From: Arcobacteraceae bacterium
GTDB taxonomy: Bacteria > Campylobacterota > Campylobacteria > Campylobacterales > Arcobacteraceae
Length of the DNA stretch: 64,000 nucleotides
Reading direction: 5' to 3'
Assembly (NCBI GenBank): GCA_028687375.1
Contig: JAQUAG010000005.1
Span: 55,718 to 119,717, forward strand
Shown here piece by piece: positions 42,424 to 51,290 of this stretch; positions within the stretch are counted from its first letter, which is position 1, and each line of letters starts with the position of its first letter. A program made the translations under genes and the position numbers. Below the pieces are notes generated by a model. That model ran no database searches and was not told where the DNA came from. It worked only from the letters and a program-made list of their open reading frames with translations.

Positions 42424-44316
42424 ATGAATGAAACCCAAATAAAACTATTTAATGAAGTGATTCAAAGTGATTTGTTCATAGGCTGGGCACATATGCTTGA
42501 AAAGCTCAATATTAAAGAAAATTTAATTTCTCTTATGGAGAATCAGGATAACATAATTGAGAATATTGGGAAAAAAAGTTTTGGATATAAAATACCATTT
42601 TTGATTATTTATAAATTTACAGAAATTTGTTTGTCTAAATTCAATCTTGATGAATCTTATTCTCAAGAGATTCAAAAAATTATTGCTAAAAATTATCTTC
42701 ACGAGAAATTAGATCATGATTTGGGGATTTTAAAACATAAAACTCAAGATGAGATAATGTATGCTTCTTATAAGCAAAAAGAGATTATAAATGAACATCT
42801 TTTTTGGATGATTAATTTAATTAATTTTATAAAAAATGGTACTTTTAAACCAGAGATGGATGAACGACATTGTTTCGTTGGAAGAAATCTAAAGGTGATT
42901 TCAAATGATAATCTTGAACAAAAAAAAGTAATCGTTGATAACCATTCTTTAATACATCTTTTAGGGAGAAGTGCTATTAGTTTTTATGAAAATAGTGATT
43001 ATATGAACTTTTTGTTGATTTATACTGATCTTTTTCATCATTCTATTGAGTTGCAATCGTCACTTCTACAAGTTCACTTACAACAACAACTTATCTCTAT
43101 GGACACAGACCCACTCACTACTTTAGGAAATTATTTTAGATTGCGATTTGATTTAGAAAATCTCTCTTCTAGTTTTCATGTATTTGTTATGAATATCAAT
43201 GAATTTTCTAAAATAAATATTATGTTTGGGCATAAAATAGGGGATAGTGTCCTTGTGGAATTAGCTAACATATTAAGAGAATTTGAATTTGTAGAGCAAG
43301 TTTATAGAATCTATGGAGATGACTTCGCAATTATTTTAAATTCTAAAGAACCCTTTGCTTATGCTAATACCATTATGGAGAATCTAGAAGATAGAGCTTA
43401 CGGTAATCAAAATGATGCAAATATCTCAATCTCTTTATATGGAAGTATTGGTAAATTAAATCCAGATATTTTAATGAAAAATGAATATGGGCTTATCTTA
43501 GCAAAAGATAAAAATACAAAACTTGTCAATGTTGATCTGATTGATACCTCTTATTTACAGCAATACAATGTAAATATGGAATTAGCTAGACAACTTCGAG
43601 TTTCATTTGTTGAAAATAATATTGAACCTTTTTTTCAACCAATTGCAAATATAAAAACAAAAAAAATCGTCAAATACGAAGCATTAATGAGGGTTAAACA
43701 TAGCAATGGAACTGTAAGTATCCCTGGTGAATTTCTAGAAGTTTTTAAAAATATGTACATCTATCCAGAATTTACAAAAACAATTATCAAAAAAACATTT
43801 GAATATTTCAATGATTTACAGTATGAATTTTCTGTTAACTTATCGTTTAAAGATATTATCCATAAAGAAACGAAAGATTTTATCATCACTGTTTTAAATC
43901 TTTATCCAAATAGTGCTTCAAGATGTACTTTTGAATTGCTTGAGTATGAAGCGGTTGAAAATAACTTTGAAGTGAAACATTTTTTAAAAACCATCAAAGG
44001 ATTTGGGGTAAAAATAGCTTTAGATGATTTTGGAGCAGGGTATTCTAATTATATGGGTGTTTTTAATTTTGGAATCGATTATATAAAAATAGATGGTTCT
44101 ATTATACAAAATCTTCTTAAAGATAGAAGAGCAGGGGCTATTTTAGAGTCCATGATGTTAATAGCTAAAAAATTAGATGTGGAAGTGATAGCTGAATTTG
44201 TGTCATCAAAAGAGTTATATGAAAAAGTTGAATTATTTGGGGTTGATTTTGCACAAGGGTATTATATAGGAAAACCTTCAAAAGATTTATTGCAAAATGA
44301 TTCTATAGAGCTATAA
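42424..44316 (+). CDS. Degenerate GGDEF plus EAL cyclic-di-GMP phosphodiesterase
   Basis: A 630-residue soluble protein. The N-terminal about 210 residues are helical with many His (e.g. DLFHHSIELQSSLLQVH) and may be a sensor. The GGDEF domain has YGDDF at the signature, so cyclase activity is probably lost. The EAL domain is intact: YEALMRV, the Asn in FSVNLSFKDI, Glu in FELLEYEAV, DDFGAGYSN, YIKIDGS, AEFV and QGYYIGKP. It should hydrolyse cyclic di-GMP. The downstream small membrane protein overlaps its stop (TAATG). Confidence 0.88.
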   Translation: MNETQIKLFNEVIQSDLFIGWAHMLEKLNIKENLISLMENQDNIIENIGKKSFGYKIPFLIIYKFTEICLSKFNLDESYSQEIQKIIAKNYLHEKLDHDLGILKHKTQDEIMYASYKQKEIINEHLFWMINLINFIKNGTFKPEMDERHCFVGRNLKVISNDNLEQKKVIVDNHSLIHLLGRSAISFYENSDYMNFLLIYTDLFHHSIELQSSLLQVHLQQQLISMDTDPLTTLGNYFRLRFDLENLSSSFHVFVMNINEFSKINIMFGHKIGDSVLVELANILREFEFVEQVYRIYGDDFAIILNSKEPFAYANTIMENLEDRAYGNQNDANISISLYGSIGKLNPDILMKNEYGLILAKDKNTKLVNVDLIDTSYLQQYNVNMELARQLRVSFVENNIEPFFQPIANIKTKKIVKYEALMRVKHSNGTVSIPGEFLEVFKNMYIYPEFTKTIIKKTFEYFNDLQYEFSVNLSFKDIIHKETKDFIITVLNLYPNSASRCTFELLEYEAVENNFEVKHFLKTIKGFGVKIALDDFGAGYSNYMGVFNFGIDYIKIDGSIIQNLLKDRRAGAILESMMLIAKKLDVEVIAEFVSSKELYEKVELFGVDFAQGYYIGKPSKDLLQNDSIEL

Positions 44317-44732
44317 TGTTACATAAAACTATGAATCATAAAGAGATAAAATACCTTTTTCTTATCTCATTTATATTAATGATAGCAATTTATCTCTTTG
44401 TATTGGGAACTCCAAAAACAATAAATCTTATCATTGATGAATATTTATTTATCTTAGCTTTTTTAATTTCATTATCTGTTACTTGGTATCTAAAAAGAAA
44501 ACTCCAAAAAGTTGAAATAATCGATTTTTACAAACAAAACAATCTTACATTCAAATCAACATTATCTTTTTTTCTCCTTTTTCAAGTAGTTGATTATATT
44601 TTTGAAGATGGGTTTATTGGAATGATATCACAGTGGTTTTTGTATTGGATTATTGGAATGATAAGTGTTCAAGTTTTTAGTATCTTGAATTTGTATAAAA
44701 ATTTAAAATTTTATATGCGAACAGATAAATAG
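44316..44732 (+). CDS. Small membrane protein coupled to the EAL protein
   Basis: A 138-residue polytopic membrane protein with four hydrophobic segments (about 15-32, 45-63, 78-95 and 105-125). No family recognised. The ATG shares one base with the EAL gene stop (TAATG), so it is translationally coupled and may anchor or regulate that enzyme. An internal ATG (residue 6) could also be the start. Confidence 0.65.
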   Translation: MLHKTMNHKEIKYLFLISFILMIAIYLFVLGTPKTINLIIDEYLFILAFLISLSVTWYLKRKLQKVEIIDFYKQNNLTFKSTLSFFLLFQVVDYIFEDGFIGMISQWFLYWIIGMISVQVFSILNLYKNLKFYMRTDK

Positions 44733-44776
44733 CTGAAAGGTTCCCCAATAAAAAATAAATTACTTATTAGTAGCAA

Positions 44777-45337
44777 TTAAAATTCGTTTAGACTTCCAAG
44801 TTGTGCATTTGTATTTCTAAGTCTCCACACCAATGCTCGAACAAGTCCTCTTAAAGACATAATAGCAGATATTTTATGATTGCTTGTAAAATTATCAAAA
44901 TCTTCTCTTGTTAAGACATAAAGCTCCACATCTCCACTTGCAATTGCATGTGCTGATCGCGGAATATTATCTAAAAATGAAAATTCTCCAAAAAATGCCC
45001 CACGACCTAATGAACTTACATTTAGAGTTTGACCGTGTTTGAGTGGTAAAACTATCTTTACAACACCTTTTCGTATAAAATATAAATCATTTGAAAAATC
45101 ACTTGCTAGAAAAATAGACTCTTTATCCTTAAATGACAACTCTTTTATATGCATTTTAAAATCCATTATTGTCGATTCTTTTCTACCTGCTAAAGCTTCA
45201 AATTCTTCTAGTTCTAAGGGTTTTTGGTAATCTTCCTCAATATTAAAATCTTTAATAATCTGATTTTCAACCCACTCTAAAGCTTCATCTAAATCAATAA
45301 AGGTTTTTGTAATCTCTGAAGATTTAAGTAAACCCAT
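44777..45337 (-). CDS. cNMP-binding protein, likely 5'-truncated remnant of a SulP transporter
   Basis: A 186-residue protein. Residues about 65-160 form a cyclic-nucleotide-binding fold (DLYFIRKGVVKIVL, GRGAFFGEFSFLDNIPRSAHAIA). The N-terminus FIDLDEALEWVENQII and the C-terminus LVWRLRNTNAQLGSL match the end of the STAS domain and the tail of SulP anion transporters with STAS-cNMP fusions. The in-frame sequence upstream of the ATG still reads like STAS (PNGQDVQKYFGEMGLLK) until a TAA at about 45391-45393. The roughly ten-helix transporter part is missing. GGAGAG lies unusually close (2 bp) to the ATG. It may be a decaying fragment or a derived stand-alone sensor. Confidence 0.7.
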   Translation of the reverse strand: MGLLKSSEITKTFIDLDEALEWVENQIIKDFNIEEDYQKPLELEEFEALAGRKESTIMDFKMHIKELSFKDKESIFLASDFSNDLYFIRKGVVKIVLPLKHGQTLNVSSLGRGAFFGEFSFLDNIPRSAHAIASGDVELYVLTREDFDNFTSNHKISAIMSLRGLVRALVWRLRNTNAQLGSLNEF

Positions 45338-45400
45338 CTCTCCAAAATATTTTTGTACATCCTGACCATTTGGAAGCTTAATTGGAAGTTACAAAGAGGA

Positions 45401-45427
45401 GAAGTAGAGCAAAACTTACTCCACTTC
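45401..45427 (-). terminator. Hairpin after the DUF4015 gene
   Basis: 9-bp stem with one G-U pair (GAAGTAGAG at 45401-45409 and CTCCACTTC at 45419-45427 on the plus strand). It follows the DUF4015 stop in the direction of transcription but has no good T-run. Confidence 0.4.
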
Positions 45428-45435
45428 CTAAAGAT

Positions 45436-46647
45436 TTATTTTTTGCTCAATCCTGCTTCACTGTAAACATTTCTTGGATTCCAAAGTATCCAGCCAGCAC
45501 TTCCAAAATCTTCACTCGCTTTAATTTGTTCACCAATCTCTTTTGCTCCATAGATTCTTCTATTAAAAGCATAATCTCTAAAAGCTTGTAACCAAGGTCT
45601 ATAAGAGAGTGCTGAACCTTTTGATTTTTCCAAAGCTTTATCAAGTGAAAGTTTAATAATCTCATAATTTGCATCTACTGGATTTCTATATCCTGGTATC
45701 CCCATATGAAACCCACTAGGATAGAGCATAGGGCACATATAATCTACATATGAAGATAGTTTATCAACTCTTTGTCCTATCTCCAAATCACCAGAATTCC
45801 AACTTACATATCCAAAAATATCCGCGGATATAAATACATTATAAGGAGTAAGTTTTTTTCTTGCATTTTCTAGAAATCCGCCAATAGCTTTAACTCTTTG
45901 ATCTTCAGTGTTTTCAACGGAAAATTTAATCCCCTTTCTGTCTGGAAATCTCACATAATCAAACTGAATCTCATCAAATCCACTTTTGGCAGCTTCAACT
46001 GCTATTGAAGTAGTATAATCCCAAGAAGCCCTTACAGATGCATCAATCCAATACAATCCCTCCTTGTCTTTATAAAGTCCACCTTCTGTAGTTTTTACAC
46101 CCCATTGCGGGTAAGCTTTAACTAATGGTGTGTCTTTAAAAGTTACAATCCTGGCAATTGTATAGATTCCTTCATCCTTTAATTTTTTTACAAAGCTTGG
46201 TAAATCTTTAAATAAAATAATATCTTGAGCACCAATTTTATTTGCTATCTCATTGTTCACTTTAAATGCAACTTGTCCTCTATCCATCTTGATGTCAATA
46301 ACCAAAGAATTGATTTGAGTATTTTTAATAAGCTCTTTTGCATTGGACATTATTTGTCCGTTTGTTGCTCCAAAACTTGAAAGGTAAAGTGCTTTTGGAA
46401 TAAGTGGATTAAGATACATCTTTCCACCACTTATATAAAACTTTCTATCATAGCCAATAGCTCGAACTCCTAGAATAGAGCTGTTAGGAACGCTAAATGT
46501 TCCATTTTCATCAGTTTTATATTCATTATTACCAGAAATTACAATTGCATTTTGTATAGGTTTTTTAGTAGTATTATCATATACAGTACCACTCATTTTG
46601 GCAAATAAAAATGTACCAAATAAGATTAAGGATAAAAGTTTTTTCAT
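45436..46647 (-). CDS. Secreted DUF4015 glycoside-hydrolase-like protein
   Basis: A 403-residue exported protein with signal peptide MKKLLSLILFGTFLFA. Residues about 20-75 form a carboxypeptidase-regulatory-like beta domain (SGTVYDNTTKKPIQNAIV, TDENGTFSVPN). The rest matches the DUF4015 putative glycoside hydrolase (TIM barrel): SLVIDIKMDRGQVAF, GFDEIQFDYVRFPD, FISADIFGYVSW and VDYMCPMLYPSG carry the expected acidic residues. I choose the start at 46647, which overlaps the aldolase stop as ATGA; the longer frame to 46677 would hide the signal peptide. Probable polysaccharide hydrolase of the envelope. Confidence 0.85.
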   Translation of the reverse strand: MKKLLSLILFGTFLFAKMSGTVYDNTTKKPIQNAIVISGNNEYKTDENGTFSVPNSSILGVRAIGYDRKFYISGGKMYLNPLIPKALYLSSFGATNGQIMSNAKELIKNTQINSLVIDIKMDRGQVAFKVNNEIANKIGAQDIILFKDLPSFVKKLKDEGIYTIARIVTFKDTPLVKAYPQWGVKTTEGGLYKDKEGLYWIDASVRASWDYTTSIAVEAAKSGFDEIQFDYVRFPDRKGIKFSVENTEDQRVKAIGGFLENARKKLTPYNVFISADIFGYVSWNSGDLEIGQRVDKLSSYVDYMCPMLYPSGFHMGIPGYRNPVDANYEIIKLSLDKALEKSKGSALSYRPWLQAFRDYAFNRRIYGAKEIGEQIKASEDFGSAGWILWNPRNVYSEAGLSKK

Positions 46648-47822
46648 TTTTTTAACTTCGCTTGTTCTAGTTCCCAATACTCCATATCAAAACTATCGCT
46701 AAGAGAGATACTTTGATATCCACCAAGAAAATCAGCTTTAAGAACAGCTATTATTGTGTGGTTTACTATATCTTGGATGATATCGGCTTCTTTTTGTGTT
46801 TTTCCAAAACTTATCACTCCAAAATTTTTTACAATTACATAGTTCGGAGCAGGGTTAAGCATTATTTCACTTGAACTAAAGCTATCAAAATAAGCTATGT
46901 AATCTTTTTTATAGTTATCTATAGCTATTTCCATATCTTCTAAATTATCGTTTGATTGAAGTAGTAATGGTGCTCTTTTTGTTCTTATGATATGTTCAGG
47001 CGTTAAAATACCCCTTGTAAGTTTATCGCTTGAAAGTGAACTATAGTATAACGATATAGGAGAGTTATTTATACTACAAAATACCTCATAGCCTTTTTCA
47101 ACACTTACTAATTTTTTAAGTATTTCTAAATCAAACTCTTTCTCTTTCTGTTCTTTAAACTCAATTTTTGTATTTTTTTCCAAAAATTTTTCAGCAATAC
47201 TTACAGCCTCAATCATCTTATTGTATGATTTTTTCCCATCATCATCAAAGGTAAAAATTCCATGATTATGAAGGATTATTCCATCATATTTATCCCAATC
47301 AAAACCTTGTGTCATCTTGTATATTTTTTGAGCCAAAATAAATCCTGGCATCACATAAGGGATGATAAGAAAATTAGGAAAAACTTCTTTGATTAATTTT
47401 TCTCCATTTATATTATTGGAGATAGTTACAACAGCATCAGCATGAGTATGATCTACAAATTTATAAGGGATAATAGCGTGTAGTATCGCTTCAACAGATG
47501 GATTTGGTGCTGCTTTATCAATCATAGCTTCTTTTTGAAGTTTCACCATATCGCTATCACTTAAAACTTCAAGTTTTGCCATCTCTTGAAGTATTTGAAG
47601 TTTTACAGGAGCAAATCCCTCTTTTTTGATACTCACTAAATCCCAACCACTCCCTTTTACAAAAAGTATCTCTTCATCCTCAATTATACTTTTAACAGAA
47701 GTATTTCCACCACCATGCAGGACAAGTTCATCACTTCTACCAAGGAGGTTTGAAGTGTAAACTCGTAATTCTAAATCTGTCGCAAAAGCTTTTGCTTCAT
47801 TTTCATCAAAAAGGTTTTTCAT
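46644..47822 (-). CDS. Class II aldolase (rhamnulose-phosphate-aldolase-like), lacking the SDR half
   Basis: A 392-residue class II aldolase/adducin-fold enzyme. HGGGNTSVK is the phosphate-binding part, FVDHTHADAVV carries two zinc His, LHNHGIFTF a third, and catalytic Glu/Asp residues are present in SVEAILHAI. It closely resembles the N-terminal half of the bifunctional rhamnulose-1-phosphate aldolase/short-chain dehydrogenase proteins (about 680-700 residues), including the linker DSFDMEYWELEQAKLKK after which the dehydrogenase normally starts. Here the frame stops there. It overlaps the ABM gene (4 bp) and the DUF4015 gene (4 bp), so the three form one operon. Substrate unknown. Confidence 0.82.
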   Translation of the reverse strand: MKNLFDENEAKAFATDLELRVYTSNLLGRSDELVLHGGGNTSVKSIIEDEEILFVKGSGWDLVSIKKEGFAPVKLQILQEMAKLEVLSDSDMVKLQKEAMIDKAAPNPSVEAILHAIIPYKFVDHTHADAVVTISNNINGEKLIKEVFPNFLIIPYVMPGFILAQKIYKMTQGFDWDKYDGIILHNHGIFTFDDDGKKSYNKMIEAVSIAEKFLEKNTKIEFKEQKEKEFDLEILKKLVSVEKGYEVFCSINNSPISLYYSSLSSDKLTRGILTPEHIIRTKRAPLLLQSNDNLEDMEIAIDNYKKDYIAYFDSFSSSEIMLNPAPNYVIVKNFGVISFGKTQKEADIIQDIVNHTIIAVLKADFLGGYQSISLSDSFDMEYWELEQAKLKK

Positions 47823-48106
47823 CCAAGAACTTCCAATTCATCTGTATATTTTTCCTCACAAAATGGTTCATATGATGTTTTATAAACTTTATAATGCTCA
47901 CTCGCTTTATGCCCATCGAGGGCTATTTCATTTGCCCAAGTTTCAACAGCCATAAATTTTTTTCTATTATTTTCATATTGAAAAATTTCATAAAATAAGC
48001 ATCCAACTTCAGCTTTACTTGGAATTACCATCGCACTTAATAACTCTTTCATTTTCTCTTCACAACCATCTTTTGCTATAAATGTTACCCTTTTTGTTAT
48101 TGTCAT
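47819..48106 (-). CDS. Antibiotic-biosynthesis-monooxygenase (ABM) domain protein
   Basis: A 95-residue protein with the ABM ferredoxin-like fold (YgiN/LsrG-type): a first strand TKRVTFIAKDGCEEKMKELL, GCLFYEIFQYENNRKKFMAVE and the helix HKASEHYKVY with paired His. Members are small oxygenases or isomerases acting on quinols or sugar phosphates. It overlaps the aldolase by 4 bp, so the two are probably functionally linked. AGGAAA precedes the ATG. Confidence 0.82.
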   Translation of the reverse strand: MTITKRVTFIAKDGCEEKMKELLSAMVIPSKAEVGCLFYEIFQYENNRKKFMAVETWANEIALDGHKASEHYKVYKTSYEPFCEEKYTDELEVLG

Positions 48107-48128
48107 ATTTTCCTACTTTTTTCTAATA

Positions 48129-48737
48129 TTATTTTGCAGATTCATGTATAAATAATTTTGCGATAAGATGATTATCTTTATCTCTTTCTATTTTTAAATC
48201 ACAGTTTAATGAACTTTTTAAAGAGATAAGAGAACCCTCAATTGTTTGTAAAACATGCCAGTATTTCTCTTGAAATGGTGCATCAATCTCTCTGATATGC
48301 TCTTTTTTTATAACTTCAACAATCTCTTTGATACAATGCATATAGTACATTTTATTGACAGCTCTTTGAAGTCGGTACTCTTTCATAATTTTATAATTAT
48401 TGAGAAAAATCTCTTTATTAAGAGGATTCATATGTTCTCTATGTTCGATATGTTCGATCTCTTCATCAAGATGTTTTGCATAAGATGCTTTCTCTTCAAT
48501 AACAGATTTTTCAAGTGTAGGCTCAAATTTAAGCATCGTATCAAGCATCTCCATATCACTTAAAGTTCTTTGAGATGTACTATATGAGTAAGTTTTTTCA
48601 TCTTTGCAATTTTTATCTAAAGCGATTAAAATTTGTACAGCAACAGATAAATAGACATATTTATCCTCTTTTCCTGTTTTAAATGTAACACCATGTTCTG
48701 AAATTTCTGGTCTTGGACCAACATATTTTATTTGCAT
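48129..48737 (-). CDS. Helical protein of unknown function
   Basis: A 202-residue soluble protein, highly charged and His-rich in the middle (EIEHIEHREHMNPLN). The first residues (MQIKYVGPRPEISEHGVTF) are distinctive, but I do not recognise a family. I choose ATG 48737 because AAGGAG lies 5 bp upstream; the longer frame to 48773 does not have one. It is upstream of, and on the same strand as, the ABM-aldolase-DUF4015 operon (22-bp gap). Confidence 0.65.
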   Translation of the reverse strand: MQIKYVGPRPEISEHGVTFKTGKEDKYVYLSVAVQILIALDKNCKDEKTYSYSTSQRTLSDMEMLDTMLKFEPTLEKSVIEEKASYAKHLDEEIEHIEHREHMNPLNKEIFLNNYKIMKEYRLQRAVNKMYYMHCIKEIVEVIKKEHIREIDAPFQEKYWHVLQTIEGSLISLKSSLNCDLKIERDKDNHLIAKLFIHESAK

Positions 48738-48816
48738 CTTAACTCCTTGTTTGATTTGACACAAGTATAACATTATTGACTTTAGAGATGATGTTAAGTG
48801 GTTCTTTACTAATTTC

Positions 48817-50421
48817 TTATTCTTCTTTTTTCAATATTTTTTTTGCAATAAAATTACTTGTAATATGATTTTCAACAATAATATTTTGTATATTCAAACT
48901 CTGAATAATCTCACTTTCATTTTGGGTATGGACTTTGACAATAATCTTATCTGTAGAAACAATTTGTTGGATGATATCACATACTTGATAGAGTTTTTTT
49001 GGATTGTCAATAGCAACAATGATAGTTTTTGCCACCTTAAGATTGACATTTTTGAGTAAGTCTTTATTTGTAGCATTTCCAAAAACAACATTATACCCAC
49101 TACGAAGTGATCTATAAAAGCTATCAATATTGTTTTCAATAGCGATATACGGCTCTCCATAATTGGTAAGTTCATCTGCAATATTTCGTCCAAATTCCCC
49201 AAGTCCTAAAATAATTGTATGATTAGAGAGTGAAGAATCTATTGTTTGTTCAACAGTTGGTTCAGTTTCTTTCACAAATAAATCGGTAAGTGTTGAGAGA
49301 TTTTTTAAAATGAGTGGGGTGATAATCATCGATAAAACAATTGTAACAATCATAATTTGTCCATAGAGAGATGGGATGATACTACCTGTTCTAGCGAGTT
49401 CTAAAAGAGCGAGAGAAAACTCCCCGATTTGTACTAAGCTCAGAGCTGTTTTGATACTGATTCTTTTTGTTTCATTTATCCGTAAAATTGCAAAAATCAC
49501 ACCAAATTTAAGAACCATCACACATACCAACAATCCTAAAATAATATGAATGTAGGAGAAAATAATCTCAAAACTGAGTTGCATCCCAACGGTAACAAAA
49601 AATATCCCTAAAAGTAAATCTCGAAAAGGGACAAGGTCAGCTTCCGCTTGATGTTTGTATCTCGTTTCTGCAATAAGCATACCCGCGATAAATGCCCCTA
49701 AGGAGTAAGAAAATCCAAGTTCATGTGCTAAGTAAGAAGCTCCAAGAGCTAAAAAAAGAATTGTCCCTACAAAAAGCTCATCAGAGTGTGTTTTTGAGAT
49801 AGCTCTAAAAAATGGATTGAGCATATATTTTCCAATTATAAAAAGAAGAGCAAGTAAGATAATTGCATGGGAAAACATTTCCCCTAAAACAGAGGAGATA
49901 CTCTCATTTGTAGTTGTGGTCATAAAACCAATTGTTAAAAGGATTGGAATCACTGCAATATCTTGCATTATCAAAATACCAAGACTTCTTTGCCCATATC
50001 GTTTATTTATCTCTCCACTTTCATTGAATGTTTTTAAAACAATAGCAGTTGAAGATAAGGAGATAGCAAGTGCCATAATAAAAGAAACCTTTTGTTCAAT
50101 CCCTAAGAGGTAAAAACTTATAAGATAAACAATCGAAGCTGTAAGTATAATTTGTAAAGTTCCTGTGATAAAAACTTCATTTTTCATTTTTTTGAGATGT
50201 TCAATTGAAAATTCTAACCCAATTGTAAACATCAAAAATACAACACCAAATTCAGCAATCTCTTTTAATGTATGGTTATTAACGGCATCATGTAATCCAA
50301 ATCCATAAGCAATAATAGTTCCTGTAAAGATATAGCCTATGATTGTCGGAAGATGGATTTTTTTAAGAAAAACATTAATGACAAGTGCTAAAAAAAGTGT
50401 TGTAACGATAATGCTAAGCAT
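48817..50421 (-). CDS. CPA2-family cation:proton antiporter with TrkA-N domain (KefB/C-like)
   Basis: A 534-residue membrane protein with about 12 helices, including FLMFTIGLEFSIEHLKKM and LSSTAIVLKTFNESGEINKRYG, typical of the monovalent cation:proton antiporter-2 family. A C-terminal cytoplasmic RCK/TrkA-N domain follows (TIILGLGEFGRNIADEL). Such proteins exchange K+ or Na+ for H+ and are gated by nucleotides or glutathione adducts. The strong Shine-Dalgarno AGGAGA precedes the ATG. Confidence 0.88.
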   Translation of the reverse strand: MLSIIVTTLFLALVINVFLKKIHLPTIIGYIFTGTIIAYGFGLHDAVNNHTLKEIAEFGVVFLMFTIGLEFSIEHLKKMKNEVFITGTLQIILTASIVYLISFYLLGIEQKVSFIMALAISLSSTAIVLKTFNESGEINKRYGQRSLGILIMQDIAVIPILLTIGFMTTTTNESISSVLGEMFSHAIILLALLFIIGKYMLNPFFRAISKTHSDELFVGTILFLALGASYLAHELGFSYSLGAFIAGMLIAETRYKHQAEADLVPFRDLLLGIFFVTVGMQLSFEIIFSYIHIILGLLVCVMVLKFGVIFAILRINETKRISIKTALSLVQIGEFSLALLELARTGSIIPSLYGQIMIVTIVLSMIITPLILKNLSTLTDLFVKETEPTVEQTIDSSLSNHTIILGLGEFGRNIADELTNYGEPYIAIENNIDSFYRSLRSGYNVVFGNATNKDLLKNVNLKVAKTIIVAIDNPKKLYQVCDIIQQIVSTDKIIVKVHTQNESEIIQSLNIQNIIVENHITSNFIAKKILKKEE

Positions 50422-50553
50422 TGCAAGTCTCCTGTGAAATTATTTGTTGATATATTGATTCTATAGAAATTTTACTTAATTTTTACAGCTACATCAAACA
50501 TACATTTTTTCTGTAATCAACTTTACTAGAAATAAATTGGCAAATTTTAAATT

Positions 50554-50676
50554 TATAATTGAGATAAAATATGTCTCAAATTCGTAATATAGAAAGTTTT
50601 AATTGATTGATTGTTTTCTTTTTTCAGGCAAGACTAGAGACAAGTTTGATATTATTGCTATTAAGTTATCAATAAT
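50554..50676 (+). promoter_or_regulatory. Promoter and leader hairpins upstream of the DUF3124 gene
   Basis: TATAAT at 50554-50559 is followed by TTGAGA/TCTCAA (50559-50564 with 50574-50579) and by a 7-bp hairpin ATTATTG/CAATAAT (50651-50657 with 50670-50676), all in the 285-bp divergent gap before the DUF3124 gene. Roles unknown. Confidence 0.3.
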
Positions 50677-50706
50677 GATATTAGTTTAAATGGATAAGGA
50701 TAGTTA

Positions 50707-51264
50707 GTGATTAATAAATTTCAAAAGTTAAAATTTGTAGTGTTGTTTACTTTAGTTATTTTATATTCTGGATGTGAAACAGATTATACAGATTATGAAA
50801 AACAACAAAAGGCGTATAAAGAAGAGATTAAAAAGAAAAATAGTAAACAAGAACATTTTCAAATATTTAATCAAAAAATGGATGAAACATTAGAACGAAA
50901 AGTTTTTTATGTTCCTGTTTATTCACATATCTATATTTCGGCAGATAATTATATAAAAATGAGTATATCATTAAGTGTTAGAAATACTGATTTATTAAAA
51001 GATTTATACATAGAAAGTATCAGTTATTATAATACAGAAGGTAAGCTTGTAAAAAATTATATTTCACAACCACATATTTTAAAACCAATGGGGTCTATTG
51101 ATTTTATAGTAGATTTAGATGATATGAGCGGTGGAAATGGAGCAAAATTTTTAGTTAAATTTGCTAGTAAAAGTAATGCTTCAAAGCCAATTGTACAGGC
51201 AGTGATGTCTCATATTGTTGGAAATAATCATGTGGTGTTTGTTACAGAGGGGCAACTTCTCTAA
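50707..51264 (+). CDS. DUF3124-family lipoprotein
   Basis: A 185-residue lipoprotein. The signal ends LVILYSGC, a lipobox. A charged linker leads to a DUF3124 domain: ISLSVRNTDLLKDLYIESI, YYNTEGKLVKNYI, SQPHILKPMGSIDFIV, GGNGAKFLVKF and VQAVMSHIVGNNHVVFV. Function unknown; outer-membrane or periplasmic. The start is GTG with AAGGAT 8 bp upstream. It shares a hairpin with the convergent maf gene. Confidence 0.82.
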   Translation: MINKFQKLKFVVLFTLVILYSGCETDYTDYEKQQKAYKEEIKKKNSKQEHFQIFNQKMDETLERKVFYVPVYSHIYISADNYIKMSISLSVRNTDLLKDLYIESISYYNTEGKLVKNYISQPHILKPMGSIDFIVDLDDMSGGNGAKFLVKFASKSNASKPIVQAVMSHIVGNNHVVFVTEGQLL

Positions 51265-51286
51265 TAATTAAAGAAACTTTATTATT
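51263..51286. terminator. Bidirectional terminator between DUF3124 gene and maf
   Basis: AATAATTAAAG (51263-51273) pairs with CTTTATTATT (51277-51286), with one bulged T and a 3-nt loop. A/T-rich on both sides. Confidence 0.5.
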
Positions 51287-51290
51287 GAGA

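Noticed and set aside
45382..45591. A plus-strand ORF opposite the DUF4015 gene's 3' end.
   Set aside because: It lies antisense to a well-supported gene and has no domain features; it is a shadow frame.
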